This document shows positions 32,134 to 39,168 of a stretch of DNA of 41,086 bases, piece by piece. The position numbers were made by a program, and so were the translations under genes. This DNA is from Bog-366 sp964501985 (GTDB taxonomy: Bacteria; Acidobacteriota; Terriglobia; UBA7540). Positions within the stretch are counted from its first letter, which is position 1; each line of letters begins with the position of its first letter. The notes under the pieces are model-generated. The model saw only the letters and a program-made list of their open reading frames with translations. It did not search any database and was not told where the DNA came from. The DNA is taken from NCBI GenBank assembly GCA_964501985.1, contig CAZCVY010000047.1:1-41086 (forward strand), read 5' to 3'.

Positions 32134-34236
32134 TCATCGCGCCATGCGCACCCAAATGCGGGTACCGGCAGGTACCTTTGCGCCCGCGGCCGGGTCCTGT
32201 TCAACCGCCAGGCCGCTGCCCACCACGTTGAGGTAGAGGCCCAACTTTTCGCATTCCTGGGCAACGCGCCGCGCCGCCCAGCGGGAAAAATCCGGAACGG
32301 TTACCTGTGGGCCATCGCCCAGAACCACCGTATGAGAAGCCCGGCCCCAGTCATCAGAGCCGGATTGGGAGGTTCCGTCTGGCGAGCGTAGATCCGAAAG
32401 AGAAGCTCGTTGTACGGGCGATGTGGCAGCTCCGGAGGACTCGCGATCCGTAGGAAGGTATCCCGTCAAGACCCCGGGTTTCTGGTCCGGAATCCTCGCG
32501 GGTTTGGGGGTTGTAGTACGAGGCCACCTGGAGGGATTATCCTGAGGAACGTTCAAGTAACCAAGAGTCTGCTCTGCGATGGATCGGAATACCGGAGCTG
32601 CCACATCTGTGCCGTAATGTGCTCCCACCGGAGAATCGATGGCCACCAGAATCACCACCGCCGGGTTTACAACAGGAGCAAAACCGATGAAAGACCCTAC
32701 AAATACCGATTTCGAATATGCGCCTCTGGCATCAATCTTCTGCGCTGTACCCGTTTTGCCGGCGGAAGTGTACCCGCCCAATTGCGCAGGCTTGCCAGTT
32801 CCACGGTCAACCACCTGGGCAAGGAGCTGGCGCATCGTCCCCGCCGTATGCGCGCTGATCACTCGGCGCCCTCTGGCGGGGGGCAATGGATCGTGGACGT
32901 TGCCAAGATAAATATCGTGAACAATACGAGGTTGAAGAAGTATTCCGCCATTGGCGATGGCCGAGTAAGCCGTGACCATCTGGATGGGAGTCACGCTTAC
33001 TTCCTGCCCGATGGAGATCTCACCGATGGTAAGCCCGGACCAGCGGCTGGGCGGCTTCAGCAAGCCGCGCTCTTCGCCGGGCAGATCCAGATCGGTTTTC
33101 GCACCGAATCCAAAGGCCTGGACATAACGATAGAGGCGCTCCTCACCGAGCCGGAGACCCAGCTTGACAAAGCCTACGTCGCTGGAATAAGCCAGCACAT
33201 CGGTAACGCTGAGGTCGCCGTAGGGCTTGTGGTCGTGAATCGTGTGTCCCGCCAGCACAATGCCGCCGTTCTGGCAGTTAATGACTTCGTCGGGATTGGT
33301 CAGCTTTTCTTCCAGCGCTGCAGACAGGGTTATGGATTTAAAGGTTGATCCCGGCTCATAAATCCATCCCACACCGCGATCCTCGCGCGCCACCGCGGGG
33401 CTCGCGTCAATCTTGTTGGGATCGAAGGTGGGTTGACTGGCAATGGCCAGAATTTCTCCCGTGTTGGGATTTTGCACAACCGCAACCCCGCCCGCCGCGT
33501 GTGCGGTCGCCACTTCTTCGGCAAGGGCTTTCTCCGCGATGTACTGGATTTTTTCGTCGATGGTCAGCACGACGTTTTTGCCGGGAATCCCCGCCCAATC
33601 GGTGCTACGAAAGGTGCGGCGGCGCGCGTCGGAAGCCAGCAGCACGCGGCCGGGCTTGCCCTTGATCTGGTCGTCGAGGGCGTATTCGATTCCCCCCAGG
33701 CCTTTATCATCGAGGCCGACGTAGCCAATGGTTTGCCCCGCTAAATCCCCCTTGGGATAAAAACGCTTGGTCTCGGTCTGGAAATAGATACCTTTCAAAT
33801 TCAAAGCGCGAACGCGCGCAGCCTCCGCCGTCGTCACCCGGCGCTTGACCCAGCAGAAGGAGCGCGACGCCTGGAAGCGGTCGCGGAGGTCATCGGCATC
33901 CAAGGACAGGGAAGCGGCGAGCCGGGAAGCCGATTTTTGCGGCTCGGCAAGCTCGCTCGGCACGGCGAAGACGGACTCCACATCCATGCTCATCGCCAGG
34001 GGATTCATCTGCCGGTCATAGATGACGCCGCGCTGCGGCGCCACCTCAATGACTCGCTGCCGCTGACGTTGGGCGCGCGACTCCATATCCACGTACTGAA
34101 TGACCTGAAAATAGTAGAGGCGGGCGGCAATGCAGATGAACCACAAAAAACAAACCGCGCCGACAATCAGCCGCCGCCGCTCCAGGCGTGACCGATCGGG
34201 CTTCGCCGCGCGAGAATCTGGCTTGCCTCGGCGCAT
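32134..34236 (-). CDS. ftsI: Division transpeptidase FtsI/PBP3 with C-terminal PASTA domain
   Basis: This is 700 residues. A basic N-terminus precedes a TM helix (LIVGAVCFLWFICIAARLYYF), the PBP dimerisation domain (VAPQRGVIYDRQMNPLA) and the transpeptidase domain. The catalytic SxxK is S297-TFK, the SxN triad position reads SSD (351-353), and KTG is at 494-496. After a Ser/Pro-rich linker, a single PASTA domain covers about residues 634-700 (VPDFSRWAARRVAQECEKLGL). PASTA domains on division PBPs are known in Gram-positives and in some Gram-negative phyla. It makes septal cross-links with FtsW. Confidence 0.96.
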   Translation of the reverse strand: MRRGKPDSRAAKPDRSRLERRRLIVGAVCFLWFICIAARLYYFQVIQYVDMESRAQRQRQRVIEVAPQRGVIYDRQMNPLAMSMDVESVFAVPSELAEPQKSASRLAASLSLDADDLRDRFQASRSFCWVKRRVTTAEAARVRALNLKGIYFQTETKRFYPKGDLAGQTIGYVGLDDKGLGGIEYALDDQIKGKPGRVLLASDARRRTFRSTDWAGIPGKNVVLTIDEKIQYIAEKALAEEVATAHAAGGVAVVQNPNTGEILAIASQPTFDPNKIDASPAVAREDRGVGWIYEPGSTFKSITLSAALEEKLTNPDEVINCQNGGIVLAGHTIHDHKPYGDLSVTDVLAYSSDVGFVKLGLRLGEERLYRYVQAFGFGAKTDLDLPGEERGLLKPPSRWSGLTIGEISIGQEVSVTPIQMVTAYSAIANGGILLQPRIVHDIYLGNVHDPLPPARGRRVISAHTAGTMRQLLAQVVDRGTGKPAQLGGYTSAGKTGTAQKIDARGAYSKSVFVGSFIGFAPVVNPAVVILVAIDSPVGAHYGTDVAAPVFRSIAEQTLGYLNVPQDNPSRWPRTTTPKPARIPDQKPGVLTGYLPTDRESSGAATSPVQRASLSDLRSPDGTSQSGSDDWGRASHTVVLGDGPQVTVPDFSRWAARRVAQECEKLGLYLNVVGSGLAVEQDPAAGAKVPAGTRIWVRMAR

Positions 34237-34241
34237 TGCAG

Positions 34242-34736
34242 TTACGGCTCGTGTGAGGTGTCTCCGCTACCGACGGAGAAGTTACGTGCTAGCTCCGGAC
34301 TTTCGGAGGCGTTCGCCGCGCGACCCCGGTCGCCTACCCAAATCACTTGCTGCGGGGTCAGTGTGACCATCCCCAGCCGCGTCCGCGCCAGCGTGTCGAT
34401 CCTTTCAGGATCGGCGAGCGCCGCCCGCTCCAAGCGGAACTGATGGTTCTGCTCTTCCAGTGTCGCGTATTCGGCTTTGAGTTGTTCAACCTGATAGCCG
34501 TACCGCACGCACTGGAAATGCTGCCATGCGAACATGAGCACAAAAAGAAAAACCACGAAGCCCAATCCCAATAGACTGAAACATTCACGGCGACGCTCCC
34601 GGTCAACTTCTCGCACCACGTGGGAATTGTTGATTGGCTTCACAAAATAGAATTCCGGGAAATTCGCCCTGCCCGCGGCAGGCGCGTTTCTCGGACGCCG
34701 TCTGGAACCCGGTAATGTGACTGTTGTAGTGGCCAT
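34242..34736 (-). CDS. ftsL: FtsL-like small divisome protein
   Basis: This is about 164 residues from ATG 34736. The layout fits FtsL: a cytoplasmic N-terminus of about 55 residues, one TM helix (SLLGLGFVVFLFVLMFAW) and a periplasmic coiled coil (QVEQLKAEYATLEEQNHQFRLERAALADPERIDTLARTRLGM), with a conserved-type LGM end. It sits between rsmH and ftsI, the usual ftsL locus. FtsL sequences are poorly conserved, so the call leans on position and topology. Codons before the chosen ATG are made of heptad repeat. Confidence 0.85.
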   Translation of the reverse strand: MATTTVTLPGSRRRPRNAPAAGRANFPEFYFVKPINNSHVVREVDRERRRECFSLLGLGFVVFLFVLMFAWQHFQCVRYGYQVEQLKAEYATLEEQNHQFRLERAALADPERIDTLARTRLGMVTLTPQQVIWVGDRGRAANASESPELARNFSVGSGDTSHEP

Positions 34737-34747
34737 TTCTAAATTCC

Positions 34748-34826
34748 GGGATACGGGAAACGGGATACGGGGCACGGGAAGATCAATCGACGTGCCCCGT
34801 TCCCTATTCCTTGCCCCCTAATTCCT
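34748..34826. repeat. rsmH-ftsL spacer: facing heptad arrays
   Basis: Left array 34748-34782: GGGATAC (twice), GGGAAAC, GGGGCAC, GGGAAGA. After 9 nt, the right array 34792-34826 has GTGCCCC, GTTCCCT, ATTCCTT, GCCCCCT, AATTCCT. The arrays are of complementary type, giving a stem with a short loop. The rsmH stop TAG (34818-34820) is inside the right array. Confidence 0.85.
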
Positions 34827-35753
34827 GTTCTTTTCTGCTGCGCGCAGCTTGGCGCTGCGCGCGCGCGGATTGATGTGTGCTTCCTCTTCCCCAGGACGAA
34901 CCACTTTGCGCGTCAGGATGGTCGCCTGACCTTCATGCTGCCAGCGCCGGAAGCCTTGCTTCACCCGGCGGTCTTCGAGTGAGTGAAAGCTCAGGACCAC
35001 GACTCGCCCTCCAGGCCGCAAGACCGAGAGCACCGTGTCCAGAAACTTGTCCAGATTTTCCAATTCCGTGTTCACAGCCAAACGCAGAGCCATGAAGCTG
35101 CGCGTGGCCGGATGAATTTGGTGGAGGCCCGCCCGGGAGGGGATCGCTCGCGTCACCACCTGCGCCAGTTCGGTGGTAATTTGATACGGACGGGCCTTCA
35201 CAATGGCTCGCGCAACCCGGCGCGAGTGGCGCTCTTCCCCCAACTCAAAAAGAATGTCTGCCAGTTCCCGCTCGCTGGCGTGGTTCACCAGGTCGGCGGC
35301 GGTCGTCTCCGAGCCGGGATCCATTCGCATGTCGAGAGGTCCCGGTAGACCGAAACTGAATCCGCGCGCAGCGTCGTTAAGCTGCATGGAGCTCAAACCC
35401 AGATCCGCCAGCACTCCGTCCGCCGGCGGCAATCCGCTGGCGGCGTGCAACGCATCGATTCGCGCGAAATTCCCTTGCTGCATCATCAACTTCTCGCCAA
35501 ATCCCGCCAGCTTTTGGCTGGCCACTTCCAGCGCCCGGGGATCGCGGTCAAGGCCTAAGAGCCTGCCGGTTTCGAGCCGCTTCAAGATTTCCTGCGCATG
35601 CCCACCGCCCCCCAGCGTCGCATCGATGTAGATTCCGTCCGGCCGCACATTCAGGAACTCGAGGGCCTCGCGAACCAGCACGGGAATATGGAGAGCCTTA
35701 CTCGGCTCGGTTGCGCCCCCCATTTCCTTGTTCCCGCTGGACTGGTCATTCAT
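34818..35753 (-). CDS. rsmH: 16S rRNA (cytosine-1402-N4) methyltransferase
   Basis: This is about 311 residues (formerly MraW). SAM-binding motif YIDATLGGGGHAQEIL, then LGLDRDPRALEVA, DLGLSSMQLNDAARGFSF, MRMDPG and the C-terminal FHSLEDRRVKQGFRRW are all characteristic. ATG 35753 follows an overlapping GTG at 35756. It is 28 nt downstream of mraZ. The last codons and the stop are within a heptad array. Confidence 0.97.
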   Translation of the reverse strand: MNDQSSGNKEMGGATEPSKALHIPVLVREALEFLNVRPDGIYIDATLGGGGHAQEILKRLETGRLLGLDRDPRALEVASQKLAGFGEKLMMQQGNFARIDALHAASGLPPADGVLADLGLSSMQLNDAARGFSFGLPGPLDMRMDPGSETTAADLVNHASERELADILFELGEERHSRRVARAIVKARPYQITTELAQVVTRAIPSRAGLHQIHPATRSFMALRLAVNTELENLDKFLDTVLSVLRPGGRVVVLSFHSLEDRRVKQGFRRWQHEGQATILTRKVVRPGEEEAHINPRARSAKLRAAEKNRN

Positions 35754-35781
35754 CACCGTCGGTCAAACTGCGTAGGCCAGA

Positions 35782-36237
35782 TTAGTCAATTCCCAAATCG
35801 TCCAGGCCGGCTCGATCCTCGTCGGAGATCGGTTGAGCCATCGGCTCGCGCTTCCGCTCGATGCTCGTGACTTCCAAGTATTCCACTCGACCCATCACCG
35901 CAACCTCTCCCTGCATGCCGGCTCTTTCGCGGAGAAGTGCGGGAATCAATACTCGGCCGTTACCGTCCCCACGGGCAGTCTGTCCCCAATAGTTGGTGCG
36001 TTCGAGGAACAGCCTCTTCACCTTGTTCTGTTCTTTTTCTCCACGCACCGGAACCATGCTCTCTTCGATCTTGATCCATACGGGAAGGGGATAAATCCGC
36101 ACCGAGGCTCCATCCAAGCTGGTGACAAAATAGTCCACTTCCGCGCCGTACTTCTCGTCCAGGATCTCTTTGAAGGCCGTTGGGATCTTTAACCGGCCCT
36201 TATCGTCCACGGTCGCGGTGATATTGCCCCTAAACAT
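35782..36237 (-). CDS. mraZ: Transcriptional repressor MraZ
   Basis: This 151-residue protein has two AbrB-like (SpoVT-AbrB) domains: the first from MFRGNITATVDDKGRLKIP, the second around GNGRVLIPALLRERAGMQGEVAVMG. MraZ forms ring-shaped oligomers that bind tandem TGGG boxes upstream of its own gene and repress dcw transcription. Such boxes are present here at 36291-36315. It is the first gene of the cluster. Confidence 0.97.
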   Translation of the reverse strand: MFRGNITATVDDKGRLKIPTAFKEILDEKYGAEVDYFVTSLDGASVRIYPLPVWIKIEESMVPVRGEKEQNKVKRLFLERTNYWGQTARGDGNGRVLIPALLRERAGMQGEVAVMGRVEYLEVTSIERKREPMAQPISDEDRAGLDDLGID

Positions 36238-36290
36238 TTACCTTGCCCGCGTGCCTTTCAGCGCCAAATTCCCGATTAAATTCAGTAGCT

Positions 36291-36315
36291 ACCCACTTTT
36301 TCCCACTAATACCCA
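36291..36315 (-). promoter_or_regulatory. Triple MraZ box
   Basis: On the minus strand TGGGT (36311-36315), TGGGA (36301-36305) and TGGGT (36291-36295) are spaced exactly 10 bp apart, matching the known MraZ operator arrangement. They lie between the -10 element and the mraZ start, covering the predicted transcription start. Confidence 0.92.
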
Positions 36316-36318
36316 CCG

Positions 36319-36347
36319 AATCTACAGTCGTATATGATTCTTGTCAA
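36319..36347 (-). promoter_or_regulatory. dcw cluster promoter (sigma70 type)
   Basis: Minus strand: -35 TTGACA (36342-36347), 17-nt spacer, -10 TAGATT (36319-36324). An A/T-rich block (36351-36368) just upstream may act as an UP element. Predicted start is near 36312, inside the MraZ boxes, leaving a leader of about 75 nt. Confidence 0.85.
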
Positions 36348-36463
36348 GAGTTTTTTTATTTTTTTTAATGAGTTGGAATTAGCAGGTATTCCGACCACCG
36401 AACGGAGCCACTTAACTACAGAGTATCATCAATAATTTGTGGGAGTAAAGACGATTTTCGACC

Positions 36464-36557
36464 GTGCCCTAACTTGGAGAATGACCTACCGCACTCCAAG
36501 ATGTTCTCGGCAACAGTGGTGGGTGAGCCAAGTAAGTCATTCCCCAAGTTAGGACAC
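36464..36557. mobile_element. 94-bp MITE-like inverted repeat upstream of the dcw promoter
   Basis: Arms 36464-36489 and 36532-36557 are reverse complements at 23 of 26 positions (shared core CCTAACTTGG), around a 42-nt centre. There is no ORF. It lies about 120 nt upstream of the dcw promoter and 70 nt beyond the stop of the oxidoreductase gene. It could be a mobile-element remnant or a bidirectional terminator-like hairpin; no clear target duplication is seen. Confidence 0.65.
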
Positions 36558-36627
36558 CACCCGATTCTCGGGCAATAATGTTGATTATTTTTGGGGATTC
36601 CACGATCACTTCTGCTCTTGGCCAGGG

Positions 36628-37323
36628 TCAGGCGGGGTGAGCAAACGTTCCGGGGCTATTCGCCGAGGCTTTCCATTTTGATTTGCGTTCTTTGCTGGCC
36701 TGCGACAATGCGCGGCGCACTCCCTCGGCGTCGAAATCGGTAGTGTAAACCGGGGTCCCCGGTTGTTGACGCCAGGATTCGTTAAGGCCGCCAGCATCGA
36801 GGGCGTCAAATCCGAGTTGGTCCACCAGCCGCATTACAATCTCTTTTGCGCGTGCGTCATCGCCGGCTACGGGCAGACCGATTCGTCCTGGGCTGCCAGC
36901 CGGGCGGCCGCGCTCCAGCAGGTGCTGCGCGTAGATATTATTGAACGCCTTGATGACGGGACGGCCGAGTTGACGTTCCACCCATCGACTTTCCTCCACG
37001 CCCGATTCAATTTCACTGATGCGGCCGTCGCGCTCCCGCGGGTAGTAATTGCCCGTGTCGATGACGACGACATCATCGGGCACGCCGGCGAACAAGTCTC
37101 TGGGCAGATTCGGAATCTTTCCTTCTGGAATCGTCACCACAACCAACTCGCCCGCTCGCGCCGCGTCCTTGGCGCTGACGGCCTTCGCTCCGGTCTCCTT
37201 CACGATATCTGCGAGCGATGCGGGTCCGCGCGAATTCGCAATGGATACCTCATGCCCGAGTTGAGTCAGCCGGCGTGCCAGAGTGCCGCCGATTTGCCCT
37301 GCGCCAATGATCCCAATTTTCAT
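36628..37323 (-). CDS. NADPH-dependent F420 reductase-like NAD(P)-binding oxidoreductase
   Basis: This is about 231 residues from ATG 37323, preceded by AAGGAG. It has an N-terminal Rossmann motif MKIGIIGAGQIGGTLARRL, VSIANSRGP (a basic pocket typical for NADP), VVVTIPEGKIPNLP, VIDTGNYYPRERDG and KAFNNIYAQHL. These match the F420-dependent NADP reductase-like family (COG2085). Many members outside F420-users act on other substrates, so the reaction is not assigned. The upstream in-frame extension to 37368 lacks homology. Confidence 0.85.
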   Translation of the reverse strand: MKIGIIGAGQIGGTLARRLTQLGHEVSIANSRGPASLADIVKETGAKAVSAKDAARAGELVVVTIPEGKIPNLPRDLFAGVPDDVVVIDTGNYYPRERDGRISEIESGVEESRWVERQLGRPVIKAFNNIYAQHLLERGRPAGSPGRIGLPVAGDDARAKEIVMRLVDQLGFDALDAGGLNESWRQQPGTPVYTTDFDAEGVRRALSQASKERKSKWKASANSPGTFAHPA

Positions 37324-37371
37324 GTCCGCTCTTCTCCTTGGAAGCATTTTGGGGCCCATATCTACCAATAT

Positions 37372-37432
37372 GAGGCGTAGCTCCGCCTTCCACCCGGCAT
37401 CGGAGCCGCCAAGATGGCGGCGCTACGCCTGT
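37372..37432. repeat. Palindromic repeat upstream of dienelactone hydrolase gene
   Basis: Outer arms AGGCGTAGC (37373-37381) and GCTACGCCT (37422-37430) enclose an inner hairpin GCCGCCA (37405-37411)/TGGCGGC (37415-37421). This looks like a dispersed intergenic repeat of the same style as at 40850-41000. The rest of 37369-37610 shows no gene; a promoter for the next gene is likely but not clear. Confidence 0.7.
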
Positions 37433-37610
37433 AGGTGAGATGTCGAAATTCGGGCTTTGGTTCCACTTGAAAAGTTCTCGACAAGGCGCGACGGGGGACG
37501 GGTAAATCTGCGCGTCGTTACGATAATGCTTTTCACTTGATGTTAGAATCCACCCTGGGTCTGAGGCGGACGCAGGGCAGGGAAACTTCTTTTAGCGACG
37601 AGGTGGCGCG

Positions 37611-38327
37611 ATGGCGGAAGTGAAGATTGCTAGCGGCTCAACCGAGCTGCCAGTCTATGTAGCAACGCCCCAAGTGAGTCCACCGTGGCCGGGTGTCGTC
37701 GTTCTCCACGACGTCATGGGAATGACTCGCGACCTCAGGGATCAAGCCGACTGGCTGGCGAGCGAAGGATTCTTGGCGGCGGCGCCTGACCTATTCCACT
37801 GGGGCGGGAAAATAAAGTGCCTGAGGACGATCTTCCGCGACGTGCAAGCTCTGCAGGGCAGGACGTTCGACGAGATCGAGGCCGTCCGCGCTTGGCTCGC
37901 CGGCCAGGAGGGCTGCACGGGCAAGATCGGCGTCATCGGCTTTTGTATGGGAGGCGGTTTCGCCTTGCTCCTCGCCCCCGGCCACGGCTATTCCGCATCG
38001 AGCGTGAACTATGGCATGGTTCCAAAGGACGCCGACACCTTCCTGCGCGGAGCCTGCCCGATTGTCGGAAGTTATGGCGCCCGGGATCTCTCCCTCCGCA
38101 GCGACCCCGCTCGCCTGGAGCGGGCTCTTACCGCGGTTGGCGTGGACCACGACGTGAAGGTGTATCCTGATGCCGGCCATGCGTTCCTCAACAAGTATGA
38201 CCGGGCAGAAGTGCCGACGCTGATGGTGATCATGGCCCAGTTTACCCGGGCTGCGTACCACGAGCCCTCAGCCCAAGACGCGCGCCGCCGCATCATCGCC
38301 TTCTTCAATGCCCACCTCAAGTCGTAA
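37611..38327 (+). CDS. Dienelactone hydrolase family protein
   Basis: This 238-residue alpha/beta hydrolase has a cysteine nucleophile in GFCMGG (C112), Asp in YGARDLSL (D159) and His in DAGHAFL (H190), plus LHDVMGM near the oxyanion region. The Cys-Asp-His triad is diagnostic of the DLH family. No chlorocatechol pathway genes are nearby, so it is probably a general carboxylester hydrolase. GAGG lies upstream of ATG 37611. Confidence 0.92.
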   Translation: MAEVKIASGSTELPVYVATPQVSPPWPGVVVLHDVMGMTRDLRDQADWLASEGFLAAAPDLFHWGGKIKCLRTIFRDVQALQGRTFDEIEAVRAWLAGQEGCTGKIGVIGFCMGGGFALLLAPGHGYSASSVNYGMVPKDADTFLRGACPIVGSYGARDLSLRSDPARLERALTAVGVDHDVKVYPDAGHAFLNKYDRAEVPTLMVIMAQFTRAAYHEPSAQDARRRIIAFFNAHLKS

Positions 38328-38516
38328 TTGGCTTTCGCATCAGCAAACTTCCATTCATCTCATCTCTGGTTCGCGTGACGAATCGAATCCGGGCGATTGG
38401 TAGAGAAATCGTATTGCGCAGGACCGCACTCCACATCGAATCCCCGGATTGCCTGCGGCGGTCTCACCCACGCTTCTCGCCCGCGGCTGACCGGCTTCAA
38501 TCCACCACGGTCTCCT

Positions 38517-38936
38517 TCACTTACACTTGCACCACCGAGCTTCCTTGGGGACCTGGACCTGCACACCCTGGTACCCGTCGAATGAAATACAAAGTTCCGA
38601 GGACTTGTAGTCAGCGAATCGAAACCAAAAGGACTGAATTGGCTTGCCATCGGAAATCACGATGAGTAGGTGTCGCTGGGTGATTTCAAGGCCTTCAATC
38701 TTGAGGCAGTCCTTATGTGGCCAAAGGACTACCTTCCCTTTGTCGATTCTCACCGAGAGAGTCGCCGGATTGTACATTTGGCCTGGGGAGACCCCGGTGG
38801 GTCGTATGGCGGAATTTGAGCCGACGCAAACCGATCCTCGCGCCTGTCCACCCGCACGCACTGGGTGCAGCAGGAATGAGATCGAAAATGCCATCACAAG
38901 GGGTAATGAGCGTATTGCTCTGATGTTGACGATCAT
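38517..38936 (-). CDS. Small secreted cysteine-containing protein, unknown function
   Basis: This 139-residue protein has a probable signal peptide (LPLVMAFSISFLLHPVRAGGQA). The mature part of about 110 residues has alternating hydrophobic strands (ATLSVRIDKGKVVLWPHKDCLKI, HLLIVISDGKPIQSFWF) and five Cys, including a CKCK terminus. I do not recognise a family. There is no strong SD. Coding character is supported by the signal peptide and strand pattern, but it could be spurious. Confidence 0.55.
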   Translation of the reverse strand: MIVNIRAIRSLPLVMAFSISFLLHPVRAGGQARGSVCVGSNSAIRPTGVSPGQMYNPATLSVRIDKGKVVLWPHKDCLKIEGLEITQRHLLIVISDGKPIQSFWFRFADYKSSELCISFDGYQGVQVQVPKEARWCKCK

Positions 38937-39168
38937 GGCCAGATTTTAGCTCAAAGTAGCATCCACCTGGCATAAAAGAAAGAACTCGCCAACACGGACA
39001 AGACGCTCACCTGTCAGCGCCAATTGCGCGGCATTCCTCCGCCGTGATATGGTTTCCCCGCATTAGTGAGCCAGCGTTCCATATGGATACTGGAAGGCAC
39101 GGTGGGCATCTTGCCTATGACCCCGGCACGGCCTCGATGGCCGCGCCACACCGGAGGGAAGAAACAAC
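38937..39168. other. Divergent spacer upstream of fucosidase gene
   Basis: A 232-nt spacer between divergent genes. It ends with the fucosidase SD GGAGG (39153-39157, 11 nt from the ATG). I see no clear promoter pair, operator or repeat. Confidence 0.4.
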
